Of a stretch of 42,195 nucleotides of DNA, positions 31,501 to 37,679 are shown one piece after another. The notes under the pieces were generated by a model. The model saw nothing but the letters and a program-made list of their open reading frames with translations, was not told the origin of the DNA and made no database searches. This stretch comes from a virus. The translations under genes and the position numbers were made by a program. The stretch spans positions 1 through 42,195 of the IMG/VR virus record IMGVR_UViG_3300021371_000037; one strand, given 5' to 3'. Position 1 is the first letter of the stretch, and the number at the start of each line of letters is the position of its first letter.

Positions 31501-32342
31501 CCTTCTCAGAAGAAAGAATAACTAATGCTTTACTTTGGAAAGAAAATAAAACAAATCATTTACCTATTACATGGAATAATTATTATTCCCCTAAGGAAAA
31601 AGTTGTTGTAGATCAAAGTATATTAGATAAAGGGTTTGATATTATGTTTGATATAGCAAATAAACAACCTTATTTTGTACATGGACCGGACCCATCAGTT
31701 GTTTCTAAAAACAGTAAAACTCTGGATATAATGTACCAGGACTACCAATTAAAAAAATTAATGATAGTAGCTCATCCTGATGATGAATTGATATTTGGGG
31801 GTGCCGAATTAATAAAATATGGTCCTGAATATAAAGTTATTTGTCTTACCAATAAATCAAATAAAATTAGAAGTAAAGAATTTGAACAGGTAATGAAAAA
31901 ATTAAATGTAGGTTCTTGGGAAATTCTTGATCATAAAGACGATTTAAATAACCCTCCTGAAAAGTATAATATTGAATCAATATTACTAGGTAGACAATGG
32001 GAAAAAATAGTAACTCATAACCCTATAGGTGAATACGGACATCCACAACATAAAGCTATATTTAACTTTATTAAAGAATATATTGATAAAATTATTTTAG
32101 AAGATATATTATATGTATTTGGGAAATCTAATACTAAGTTAGATAAGAAAAACTTGAAAACTAAAAAAGAATTACTTACATTGTATAAATCTGAACAACC
32201 TATTATTAATCAGTTATTAAACAATAAGGGAAGTTGGTTTAAAAGTAGTAATAATAATACTAACTATATAGAACATGAGTCTATAAAAAAATATAATAAA
32301 AAAAAGGATAAAAATAATTATATAGCATGTTATGAAAAATAA
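28599..32342 (+). CDS. Four-domain glycosylation enzyme: GT4, TibC-like O-heptosyltransferase, GT-A transferase, PIG-L deacetylase
   Basis: This is a 1247-residue fusion. (1) Residues ~1-395 are a GT4-like GT-B enzyme with CARSEGWNLPLIEAMACGTP (Glu283 and Glu291, E-x7-E) and FIHFGRWDYRKS. (2) Residues ~399-757 match the bacterial autotransporter O-heptosyltransferase family (TibC/Aah). The matching features are SVGDTLAWTPQVLEFQKKHN, a GLGSGLSWANWALDKPT donor region, and a four-cysteine iron motif CNNCW...WCP...CQKSIT (Cys711, 714, 730, 742). (3) Residues ~764-1045 are a GT-A domain with WIDGDAF (Asp863, Asp865). (4) Residues ~1052-1230 are a PIG-L/LmbE zinc deacetylase with AHPDDE (His1059, Asp1061, Asp1062) and EYGHPQH (His1148, His1151). 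All motifs look intact. Confidence 0.85.
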   Translation: MPDNTKILVSSCYIGTTGFNNHSRDFFRNLSNYYPLKIRNFTVPKYWNGLKDEPFNEEPYITDLDKKLISTQTTFADNKKLHDTKIYKNYPNNLDHNLNIILAEVNHHYFYQTYEGPKIAYLVWETTEYPKQFYNRIKEFDQIWVPSQWQKECNIIQGIPEKKIKVVPEAVDGEVFKPNKEATLPEYDDKRFKFIHFGRWDYRKSTKEVIESFLKEFDKNEPVDLILSIDNIFAKDGFKTTEERLKHYKLIDPRIKIKHFPSREEYIKYLQKGHVFLSCARSEGWNLPLIEAMACGTPSIYSNCSAQLEFAEGKGLPVNVIGTQPAIRGEYSTYSQSELSGEFYTPDFIHLREVMRDAYENYDYHKKEALKESKDIREKFTWDNMAKIASKEIDSFMANPPKNTVEISFNQGAKVEVFGSNKNEYFVEFINADTNKVIHSSTIKNNMWTKCNLEYYIPWIIKIDGDVVHTFDVTNQTVKISLDSKSVGDTLAWTPQVLEFQKKHNCKVIVSTFHNEWFENNPEYKNIKFVKPEESVNSYVHYKIGWFKTNGKWDKGKKNKNQVNTIPLIQAASDALGLSYKEINYGVDFKIGKRPIKEKYICIGPKSTSGLKEWPHDRWRSLAKKLHKKGYKIVNLSYEGFSGTNIINKKKLNWEKTFNYLYHADLFIGLGSGLSWANWALDKPTLMINNFIPFGYEFTNKLTKIENNTVCNNCWVNKDFTFDPGNWDWCPKNEGTPKQHICQKSITVDQVYLECLNILEPKNNTDFVWVTGGDKPYLSMIEVLAKSLLKHSKHKLLVYGFNCDPKINLPNVINKRIDFDPKPIRHIPNEFDLIDKDYSLYYAKYLTSLDSLNTEYQNFAWIDGDAFVTEHIDKSLKYISNLTDYPLFMRYFDEDMVHWRKYKNIKLEGHYGAEISHILDIERNPNKNIIATGFYFYNKDSKSFFQKCLDLNQKLNLQNLQIFADDNAFSEERITNALLWKENKTNHLPITWNNYYSPKEKVVVDQSILDKGFDIMFDIANKQPYFVHGPDPSVVSKNSKTLDIMYQDYQLKKLMIVAHPDDELIFGGAELIKYGPEYKVICLTNKSNKIRSKEFEQVMKKLNVGSWEILDHKDDLNNPPEKYNIESILLGRQWEKIVTHNPIGEYGHPQHKAIFNFIKEYIDKIILEDILYVFGKSNTKLDKKNLKTKKELLTLYKSEQPIINQLLNNKGSWFKSSNNNTNYIEHESIKKYNKKKDKNNYIACYEK

Positions 32343-33309
32343 AAATTTAGTTATAATATTATGCCATTGTAATGATGATACTAAGAAAAATATTTTAAAT
32401 AAAAATATAGATAGAATTAAAAAAGAAGGATTTGATATAATGGTGTTATCTCATATTCCTGTATCTAACTCCATACAAGAAAAAATAAATTATTTTATCT
32501 ATGATAAAAGTAATCCTGTAATTGAATATCCTTATAGAGGAATGGTATTTTGGAAAAATTTAAATTTTAAAGATAAATCTATTAAATTGCAAAATATATT
32601 AAATGATTATGGGTGGACAGCATTTAACCAAATATTATTAGCTGGAAATTTAGGGGTATCATTAGATTATGATTATTTTAGTTTCATTAATTATGATGTT
32701 AAGATAACGGATAATATTATTCATGATTTAAATAATCCTATTCCTTTTTTAGTATCTAAAGTAAAAGATTTAAGATTAAAAGATATAGATTATAGATTTC
32801 CAAGTTTTATGTTAAATGTTTTATCAAAAGAAAATTTAAAATCTATACTACCCATTATAAATAAAAAATATTACATGAGTGACCAACACCCATGGAAAAA
32901 TGATGGAAAATTTAGAGATGCAGAAGAATATTGGGAACAATTAATTAAAAATTTCGAATATAGTACCCACATAGAACCAATTGCAGATCAAGTTAGTTAT
33001 TGGAGTGAAGAAACAGATGGTTTATTTAATTTTAGTAAAAATAAAGATTTTAAAATATTTTTCCAAAATTCAAATACTCATAAAAGAATTATGACCCAAG
33101 ATTTTATTCCAAGAATAATAATTTATGATAATTCTCTTCCTGAATTAATATTAGTAGTGAATTCTTTAGAAACAATTATTGATAAAGAAAACATATGCTT
33201 AGACCTTCCAGAAGAAATATCAAAAATTGGGTATATAGTAAAAGGTGAATATTATGACTTAACAAAAGTATATAATAAGTCTATTTATTCAACTATAGAT
33301 TTTAACTAA
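32332..33309 (+). CDS. Putative GT-A-type glycosyltransferase
   Basis: The 325-residue protein overlaps the end of the four-domain gene by 11 bases. The start (NLVIILCHCNDDTKKNILNKNI) is an alpha/beta strand-helix pattern, and FSFINYDVKITDN near residue 120 is an Asp-containing strand end like the metal site of GT-A enzymes. The central GNLGVSLDYDYF and the later EPIADQVSYWSEETDG fit sugar transferases only loosely. Its place at the end of a glycosyltransferase run is the main support. The substrate is unknown. Confidence 0.5.
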   Translation: MKNKNLVIILCHCNDDTKKNILNKNIDRIKKEGFDIMVLSHIPVSNSIQEKINYFIYDKSNPVIEYPYRGMVFWKNLNFKDKSIKLQNILNDYGWTAFNQILLAGNLGVSLDYDYFSFINYDVKITDNIIHDLNNPIPFLVSKVKDLRLKDIDYRFPSFMLNVLSKENLKSILPIINKKYYMSDQHPWKNDGKFRDAEEYWEQLIKNFEYSTHIEPIADQVSYWSEETDGLFNFSKNKDFKIFFQNSNTHKRIMTQDFIPRIIIYDNSLPELILVVNSLETIIDKENICLDLPEEISKIGYIVKGEYYDLTKVYNKSIYSTIDFN

Positions 33310-33316
33310 AATTTAA

Positions 33317-33330
33317 ATATGTATAATTAT
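33317..33330 (+). promoter_or_regulatory. Late promoter variant
   Basis: ATATGTATAATTAT lies 12 bases before the ATG at 33343. It is weaker than the others. Confidence 0.4.
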
Positions 33331-33342
33331 AAAAAATAAAAA

Positions 33343-33597
33343 ATGAGTAAAACAATTAAGTTATCAAAAGAAGAATTAGAAATTCTTAAAGGTTATCAAC
33401 AACAACAAAATGCAATTACCTTTGAATTAGGACAAGTTGATATTCAAAGAGCAATTTTAGAAGGACAAAGAGCATCAATTTTAGATAAATTGGGTGATTT
33501 ACAAGAAGAAACTAATAAAACAGCTAAAGAGCTACAAGAAAAATATGGAGATGGGAACATTAATTTAGATTCTGGAGAATTTACTACAACAGAATAA
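33343..33597 (+). CDS. Small prefoldin-like coiled-coil protein
   Basis: The 84-residue protein consists of two helices (LSKEELEILKGYQQQQNAIT and IQRAILEGQRASILDKLGDL) linked by a turn, then an acidic tail, GNINLDSGEFTTTE. This hairpin of helices with a conserved-looking LGQVDIQ centre recurs in phages near tail genes. It may be a small chaperone or a virion component. It is expressed alone between the glycosyltransferases and the sheath. Confidence 0.5.
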   Translation: MSKTIKLSKEELEILKGYQQQQNAITFELGQVDIQRAILEGQRASILDKLGDLQEETNKTAKELQEKYGDGNINLDSGEFTTTE

Positions 33598-33616
33598 GTT
33601 TTTGAATCTCTTCCTA

Positions 33617-33630
33617 ATATTTATAATAAA
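33617..33630 (+). promoter_or_regulatory. Late promoter element (exact)
   Basis: It lies 24 bases before the sheath ATG. Confidence 0.65.
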
Positions 33631-33654
33631 ACAATATTAAAATAATATAACAAA

Positions 33655-36003
33655 ATGGCAGAAACATTAATATCTCCAGGAGTATTAGCAAGAGAAAACG
33701 ATCAATCCCTTGTTACAGCTCAACCCCTAACTAGAGGAGCAGCAATTATAGGACCAACAGTTAAAGGACCGGTTGAAAAACCAACTTTAGTTAGTTCTTA
33801 TAGTTCATTCCAAACAATTTTTGGTTCTACTTTAGAAAGTGGTTCTCAAGATTACACTTATTTAACTTCAATTGCAGCTAATAATTATTTCCAACAAGGT
33901 GGAACTTCTTTACTTGTAACTAGAGTAACAAGTGGTAGTTTTGATCCTGCTTTATCTACAACTATCCAAAATAATGTTGAATCTACAACAGCAGGATTAG
34001 CTGGAAACCTTATAGGAGACTATACTAGTGGTGGTACAGGAGGTGATAAAGGTACTTTTACTACCGTTGCTTCAAATACTACTCCTAATAATGGAGCAAC
34101 TTTTTCAATAACAGTTGGTGAATTAACAAATTTAATAGCAACTCAAAACGTAACAGCAGATAGTGCTTTTGTAGGTGGTACTACAATAGGTGCTGTAGCA
34201 GGACCATTTACAGTTGCAATAACATCTGTATCAGGTGGTACACAACAAGATGGTACAGGAGCAACTCTTACAATTACAACAGATGGTGGTGGAGCAGCTG
34301 GTGCTTTAGTATCAGTTGTAGTAGCTGACGCAGGATCGGGTTATGTTACTGGAAATATATTAACAATTTCTGCAGCTGATTTAGTTACTGCTGGATTTAC
34401 AGCTTGTGATAAAGACTTACAATTTACTGTTGAAGATGACAATTTATTAAATGGAGTAACTGCAATTAATGTAATTGAAGATGGAGCAGGATACGCAAAA
34501 GATGACGTATTAACTATAGCAGCCGCTGCGATCGGAACTCCAACAGCTGATTTAGTAATAACTTTAACAGATAGTTCAATTGTTAATCAAAACGCTTTTG
34601 TACTAGAAACTCTTTCTGAAGGACTTATTATGAATAACACATCCCCAGTAGGAGCTGATACTGGAGGAACAGAATTACCAAATGGAGCATTAGCAAGTGG
34701 TTCTGCAGATAACTTAAGATGGGAAATTGGGGCTGTAAACACAGCATCAGGTGTATTCTCATTATTTATTAGACGTGGTAATGATAATAATAATCAAAAA
34801 GTTATTTTAGAATCATTTAATAATATCTCTTTAGATCCATTTTCTCCAAATTATATCTCAAGAGCAATTGGTGATGTTACTTCAAATGTAGTAGTAGCAG
34901 GAGATGGTTCAGGAACTTATTTACAAGAATCAGGTTCTTATCCTAATGTATCTAATTATGTAAGAGTAAAAGAAGTAAATGCACCAACCCCTTATTACTT
35001 TGATAATAATGGTGTAGCAAAAACTGAATTTACAGCATCTTTACCTCAATTAGGATCTGGTTCATTTGATCAAGGTGTAGGTTCAAACTTAAACACAGTA
35101 TCATATAACAGATTTTACGAACAAATTGATTCAGTAAATACGCAAGGAGTAATTGGAACAGATTATACTAATGCAATTAATTTATTAGCAAATCAGGATG
35201 AATATCAATACAATGTAATTTCAGCTCCAGGTTTATATTATTCAAATTATGCTGTACAGTGTAATTTAATTAAAAATATGTGTATTTCAAGAGGAGATGC
35301 AATTTATGTAATGGATTTAGTTCCTTATAATACAGCAATTGCAACTGTAAACCAAAATGCAGGAGCTATAGATTCAAGTTATGCAGCTGCATACTGGCCT
35401 TGGTTACAAACTATTGATCCAAGTAGTGGGTTACTAGTGTATGTACCAGCTTCTACAATGATTCCAGGAGTATATGCATTTACAGATGCTTCTTCAGATC
35501 CATGGTTTGCACCAGCAGGTATTACTAGGGGAGGATTAGGTGCTGTAGTAAGAGCTGAAAGAAAATTAACTTCAGCAAACAGAGATACTTTATATGAAGC
35601 AAATGTAAATCCAATTGCTACATTCCCACAACAAGGAGTAGTAGTATTTGGTCAGAAAACGCTACAAAAAGCAGCAACTGCTTTAGATAGAGTAAATGTA
35701 CGAAGATTATTGATTACACTTAAAGATTATATTTCTCAAATTGCTGACAACTTAGTATTTGAACAAAATACAATAGCAACAAGACAAAATTTCTTAACAC
35801 AAGTAAATCCATATTTAGAATCAGTACAACAAAGACAAGGATTATATGCTTTTAAAGTAGTAATGGATGAAACAAATAATACACCAGATGTTATTGATAG
35901 AAATGAGTTAATTGGACAGATTTTCTTACAACCAACTAAAACAGCTGAATTTATTATACTAGATTTCAATGTATTACCAACTGGAGCAACATTCCCAGCA
36001 TAA
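33655..36003 (+). CDS. Contractile tail sheath protein (gp18-like)
   Basis: The 782-residue sheath subunit starts with ETLISPGVLARENDQSLVTA and RGAAIIGPTVKGPVEKPTLV, and the QTIFG...YLTSIAANNYFQQGGTSLLVTRV segment follows, all typical of T4-type sheaths. The C-terminal domain is clear: TFPQQGVVVFGQKTL, DRVNVRRLLITLKDYISQIA, FLQPTKTAEFIILDFNVLPTG. The central ~250 residues (from about residue 130) are a Gly/Thr-rich insertion of beta repeats (GSGYVTGNILTI and GAGYAKDDVLTI) that probably decorate the sheath surface. Late promoter upstream, and the tube gene follows. Confidence 0.95.
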   Translation: MAETLISPGVLARENDQSLVTAQPLTRGAAIIGPTVKGPVEKPTLVSSYSSFQTIFGSTLESGSQDYTYLTSIAANNYFQQGGTSLLVTRVTSGSFDPALSTTIQNNVESTTAGLAGNLIGDYTSGGTGGDKGTFTTVASNTTPNNGATFSITVGELTNLIATQNVTADSAFVGGTTIGAVAGPFTVAITSVSGGTQQDGTGATLTITTDGGGAAGALVSVVVADAGSGYVTGNILTISAADLVTAGFTACDKDLQFTVEDDNLLNGVTAINVIEDGAGYAKDDVLTIAAAAIGTPTADLVITLTDSSIVNQNAFVLETLSEGLIMNNTSPVGADTGGTELPNGALASGSADNLRWEIGAVNTASGVFSLFIRRGNDNNNQKVILESFNNISLDPFSPNYISRAIGDVTSNVVVAGDGSGTYLQESGSYPNVSNYVRVKEVNAPTPYYFDNNGVAKTEFTASLPQLGSGSFDQGVGSNLNTVSYNRFYEQIDSVNTQGVIGTDYTNAINLLANQDEYQYNVISAPGLYYSNYAVQCNLIKNMCISRGDAIYVMDLVPYNTAIATVNQNAGAIDSSYAAAYWPWLQTIDPSSGLLVYVPASTMIPGVYAFTDASSDPWFAPAGITRGGLGAVVRAERKLTSANRDTLYEANVNPIATFPQQGVVVFGQKTLQKAATALDRVNVRRLLITLKDYISQIADNLVFEQNTIATRQNFLTQVNPYLESVQQRQGLYAFKVVMDETNNTPDVIDRNELIGQIFLQPTKTAEFIILDFNVLPTGATFPA

Positions 36004-36018
36004 AAATTAAAAAGATAA

Positions 36019-36032
36019 ATATTTATAATAAA
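36019..36032 (+). promoter_or_regulatory. Late promoter element (exact)
   Basis: It lies 13 bases before the tail tube ATG. Confidence 0.65.
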
Positions 36033-36045
36033 ATAATAAAATAAA

Positions 36046-36534
36046 ATGGCAGTATTAAACCCAAACGAAATATTTTTCACAGCATTTGAACCAAAACAAA
36101 AGAATAGATTTATCTGTTTTGTAGATGGATTCCCAGCCTATATCATGAAAGGTGTAGGAGCTGTAACTGTAGAACAAGGAACAGTAGCTTTAAATCATAT
36201 TAATGTTGAAAGATATGTAAAAGGTAAAACAAAATGGGGTACTATTCAATTTACACTATTTGATCCTATTACTCCATCTGGTGCACAATCAGTAATGGAA
36301 TGGGTTAGATTACATCATGAATCAGTAACTGGTAGAGATGGTTATAGTGATTTCTATAAGAAAGATCTTACTATCAATGTACTAGGACCTGTAGGTGATA
36401 TCGTTTCAGAATGGATTATCAAAGGAGCAATGATTACAAATGCAGAATTTGGTGATTTTAATTGGGATACAGAAAATGCTGCTCAAGAAATTACAATGAC
36501 TGTACAACCAGATTATTGTGTATTAAATTTCTAA
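36046..36534 (+). CDS. Tail tube protein (gp19-like)
   Basis: The 162-residue protein is the size of T4 gp19. Hallmarks are the N-terminal PKQKNRFICFVDGFPAYIMKG, the central WGTIQFTLFDPITPSGAQSV and the C-terminal ITNAEFGDFNWDTENAAQEI followed by MTVQPDYCVL. It builds the hexameric-ring tube inside the sheath. It is directly after the sheath gene and is ended by a strong terminator. Confidence 0.95.
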   Translation: MAVLNPNEIFFTAFEPKQKNRFICFVDGFPAYIMKGVGAVTVEQGTVALNHINVERYVKGKTKWGTIQFTLFDPITPSGAQSVMEWVRLHHESVTGRDGYSDFYKKDLTINVLGPVGDIVSEWIIKGAMITNAEFGDFNWDTENAAQEITMTVQPDYCVLNF

Positions 36535-36564
36535 AAATTTTACCCACCCCTTAATTTGAAAAAT

Positions 36565-36591
36565 AGCTTGACTTCGGTCAAGCTTTTTTTT
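36565..36591 (+). terminator. Rho-independent terminator with UUCG loop
   Basis: AGCTTGAC (36565-36572) and GTCAAGCT (36577-36584) pair around TTCG and are followed by a T run to 36591. Confidence 0.93.
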
Positions 36592-36597
36592 ATCTTA

Positions 36598-36611
36598 ATA
36601 TTTATCAACGT
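36598..36611 (+). promoter_or_regulatory. Degenerate late promoter element
   Basis: ATATTTATCAACGT keeps the first half of the consensus. It follows the terminator, as the exact copies do elsewhere, and precedes the ATG at 36638. Confidence 0.4.
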
Positions 36612-36637
36612 AAAAACGTTTTAACTAAATAAAGATT

Positions 36638-37381
36638 ATGGCCGAATTTAAATTCCCAACAGAAGAGATAGAATTACCTTCAAAAGGTTTAGTATATCCA
36701 AAAGACAATCCCCTTTCAAGTGGTAAAGTAGAAATTAAGTATATGACTGCTAAGGAAGAAGATATTTTATCTAATCAAGCATTTATAGAAAAAGGTAATG
36801 TATTAGATAAATTATTAGAATCTGTAATTGTATCTAAAATAGATTTAAAAGATTTAATTATAGGTGATAAAAATGCTATTTTAATTGCTACTCGTATTTT
36901 AGGGTATGGTAATGATTATAAAACACTAGTAAATGGTAAAGCAGAAACTATTGATCTATCAGAATTAGAAAATAAAGAATTTGACAGTTCTACTATGATT
37001 GAAGGTAAAAATGAATTTGCTTTTACACTTCCTCATAGTGGTACTAAAATTACATATAAACTATTAACAGGTCATGATGAATCTAAAATTGATAGAGAAT
37101 TAAAAGGACTAAGAAAGATAAATAAAAATGCTTCTTATGAAGCATCTACTAGATTAAAGTATTCATTAACTTCCGTTGATGGTGAAACTGAAAGAAAAGA
37201 TATTAGAGAATTTGTTGATAACTATTTTTTAGCACGAGATGCTAGAGCATTTAGAAAACATTTAAACAATACATCTCCAGATGTTGATCTTAATGTTGTT
37301 CTAGATTCGGGAGAGGAGGTAACCGTGCCCATTGGGCTTAACTTTTTTTGGCCTGACTTCGGAGACAGCTCCTCAGATTAG
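36638..37381 (+). CDS. T4_baseplate-family protein (gp26-like), probable tail assembly chaperone
   Basis: The 247-residue protein has the family signature: IELPSKGLVYPKDNPLSSGK, EIKYMTAKEEDIL, then DLIIGDKNAILIATRILGYG. In T4 the related gp26 acts in baseplate hub assembly. Here the gene stands directly upstream of the tape measure gene, the usual site of tail assembly chaperones. Near its end a run of seven T (37343-37349) follows GLN, after which the overlapping frame at 37332 is open for about 100 codons. A fraction of ribosomes may shift there to make an extended protein. Confidence 0.8.
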   Translation: MAEFKFPTEEIELPSKGLVYPKDNPLSSGKVEIKYMTAKEEDILSNQAFIEKGNVLDKLLESVIVSKIDLKDLIIGDKNAILIATRILGYGNDYKTLVNGKAETIDLSELENKEFDSSTMIEGKNEFAFTLPHSGTKITYKLLTGHDESKIDRELKGLRKINKNASYEASTRLKYSLTSVDGETERKDIREFVDNYFLARDARAFRKHLNNTSPDVDLNVVLDSGEEVTVPIGLNFFWPDFGDSSSD

Positions 37382-37643
37382 ATTAAGCATATTTAAGCAA
37401 ATACATGAAATAGTATTTCATGGTAAAGGTGGATATGATTATAATACCATCTATAATATGCCTATATGGTTACGTAAATTTACATTTAAAGAAATTAATG
37501 ATTTTTATGAAGCAAAAGCAGCAGCAGAAAAAAATGAAATGAGTACTGGTAAAAAATCATTAGTAGATTCAGAAGGTAAAATAAATACTCCTCAATTTAA
37601 ACAAGCATCTAAAGCATATGAAGGTAAAAGCAGCTATAAATAG
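37332..37643 (+). CDS. Overlapping ORF, probable frameshift extension of the preceding gene
   Basis: The frame has no ATG near its start: only a TTG at 37332, and the first ATG is at codon 43 inside the conserved-looking IYNMPIWLRKFTFKEIND stretch. The encoded part downstream of the T7 run (SETAPQIRLSIFKQIHEIVF HGKGGYDYN...) looks like a small helical baseplate or chaperone domain. It is in +1 (or -2) frame relative to the gene at 36638, while the -1 frame stops at once (TGA at 37354). It is most simply a C-terminal extension made by slippage, like the G/GT chaperones of other tailed phages. The alternative is independent TTG initiation. Confidence 0.6.
   Translation: MGLTFFGLTSETAPQIRLSIFKQIHEIVFHGKGGYDYNTIYNMPIWLRKFTFKEINDFYEAKAAAEKNEMSTGKKSLVDSEGKINTPQFKQASKAYEGKSSYK
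37343..37349 (+). other. T7 slippery run, candidate +1/-2 frameshift or transcriptional slippage site
   Basis: The 0-frame reads AAC TTT TTT TGG. A Phe tRNA moving one base forward stays on TTT and enters the downstream open frame at GGC (37350). Confidence 0.5.
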
Positions 37644-37653
37644 TTGCTTTTTT
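37630..37653 (+). terminator. Terminator overlapping the end of the frameshift ORF
   Basis: GCAGCTAT (37630-37637) pairs with ATAGTTGC (37640-37647), with one G-T pair, and is followed by six T. The TAG stop lies within the stem. Confidence 0.7.
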
Positions 37654-37655
37654 CC

Positions 37656-37669
37656 ATATTTATAATAAA
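37656..37669 (+). promoter_or_regulatory. Late promoter element (exact)
   Basis: It directly follows the terminator and lies 10 bases before the tape measure ATG. Confidence 0.7.
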
Positions 37670-37679
37670 ATAACTTTGT

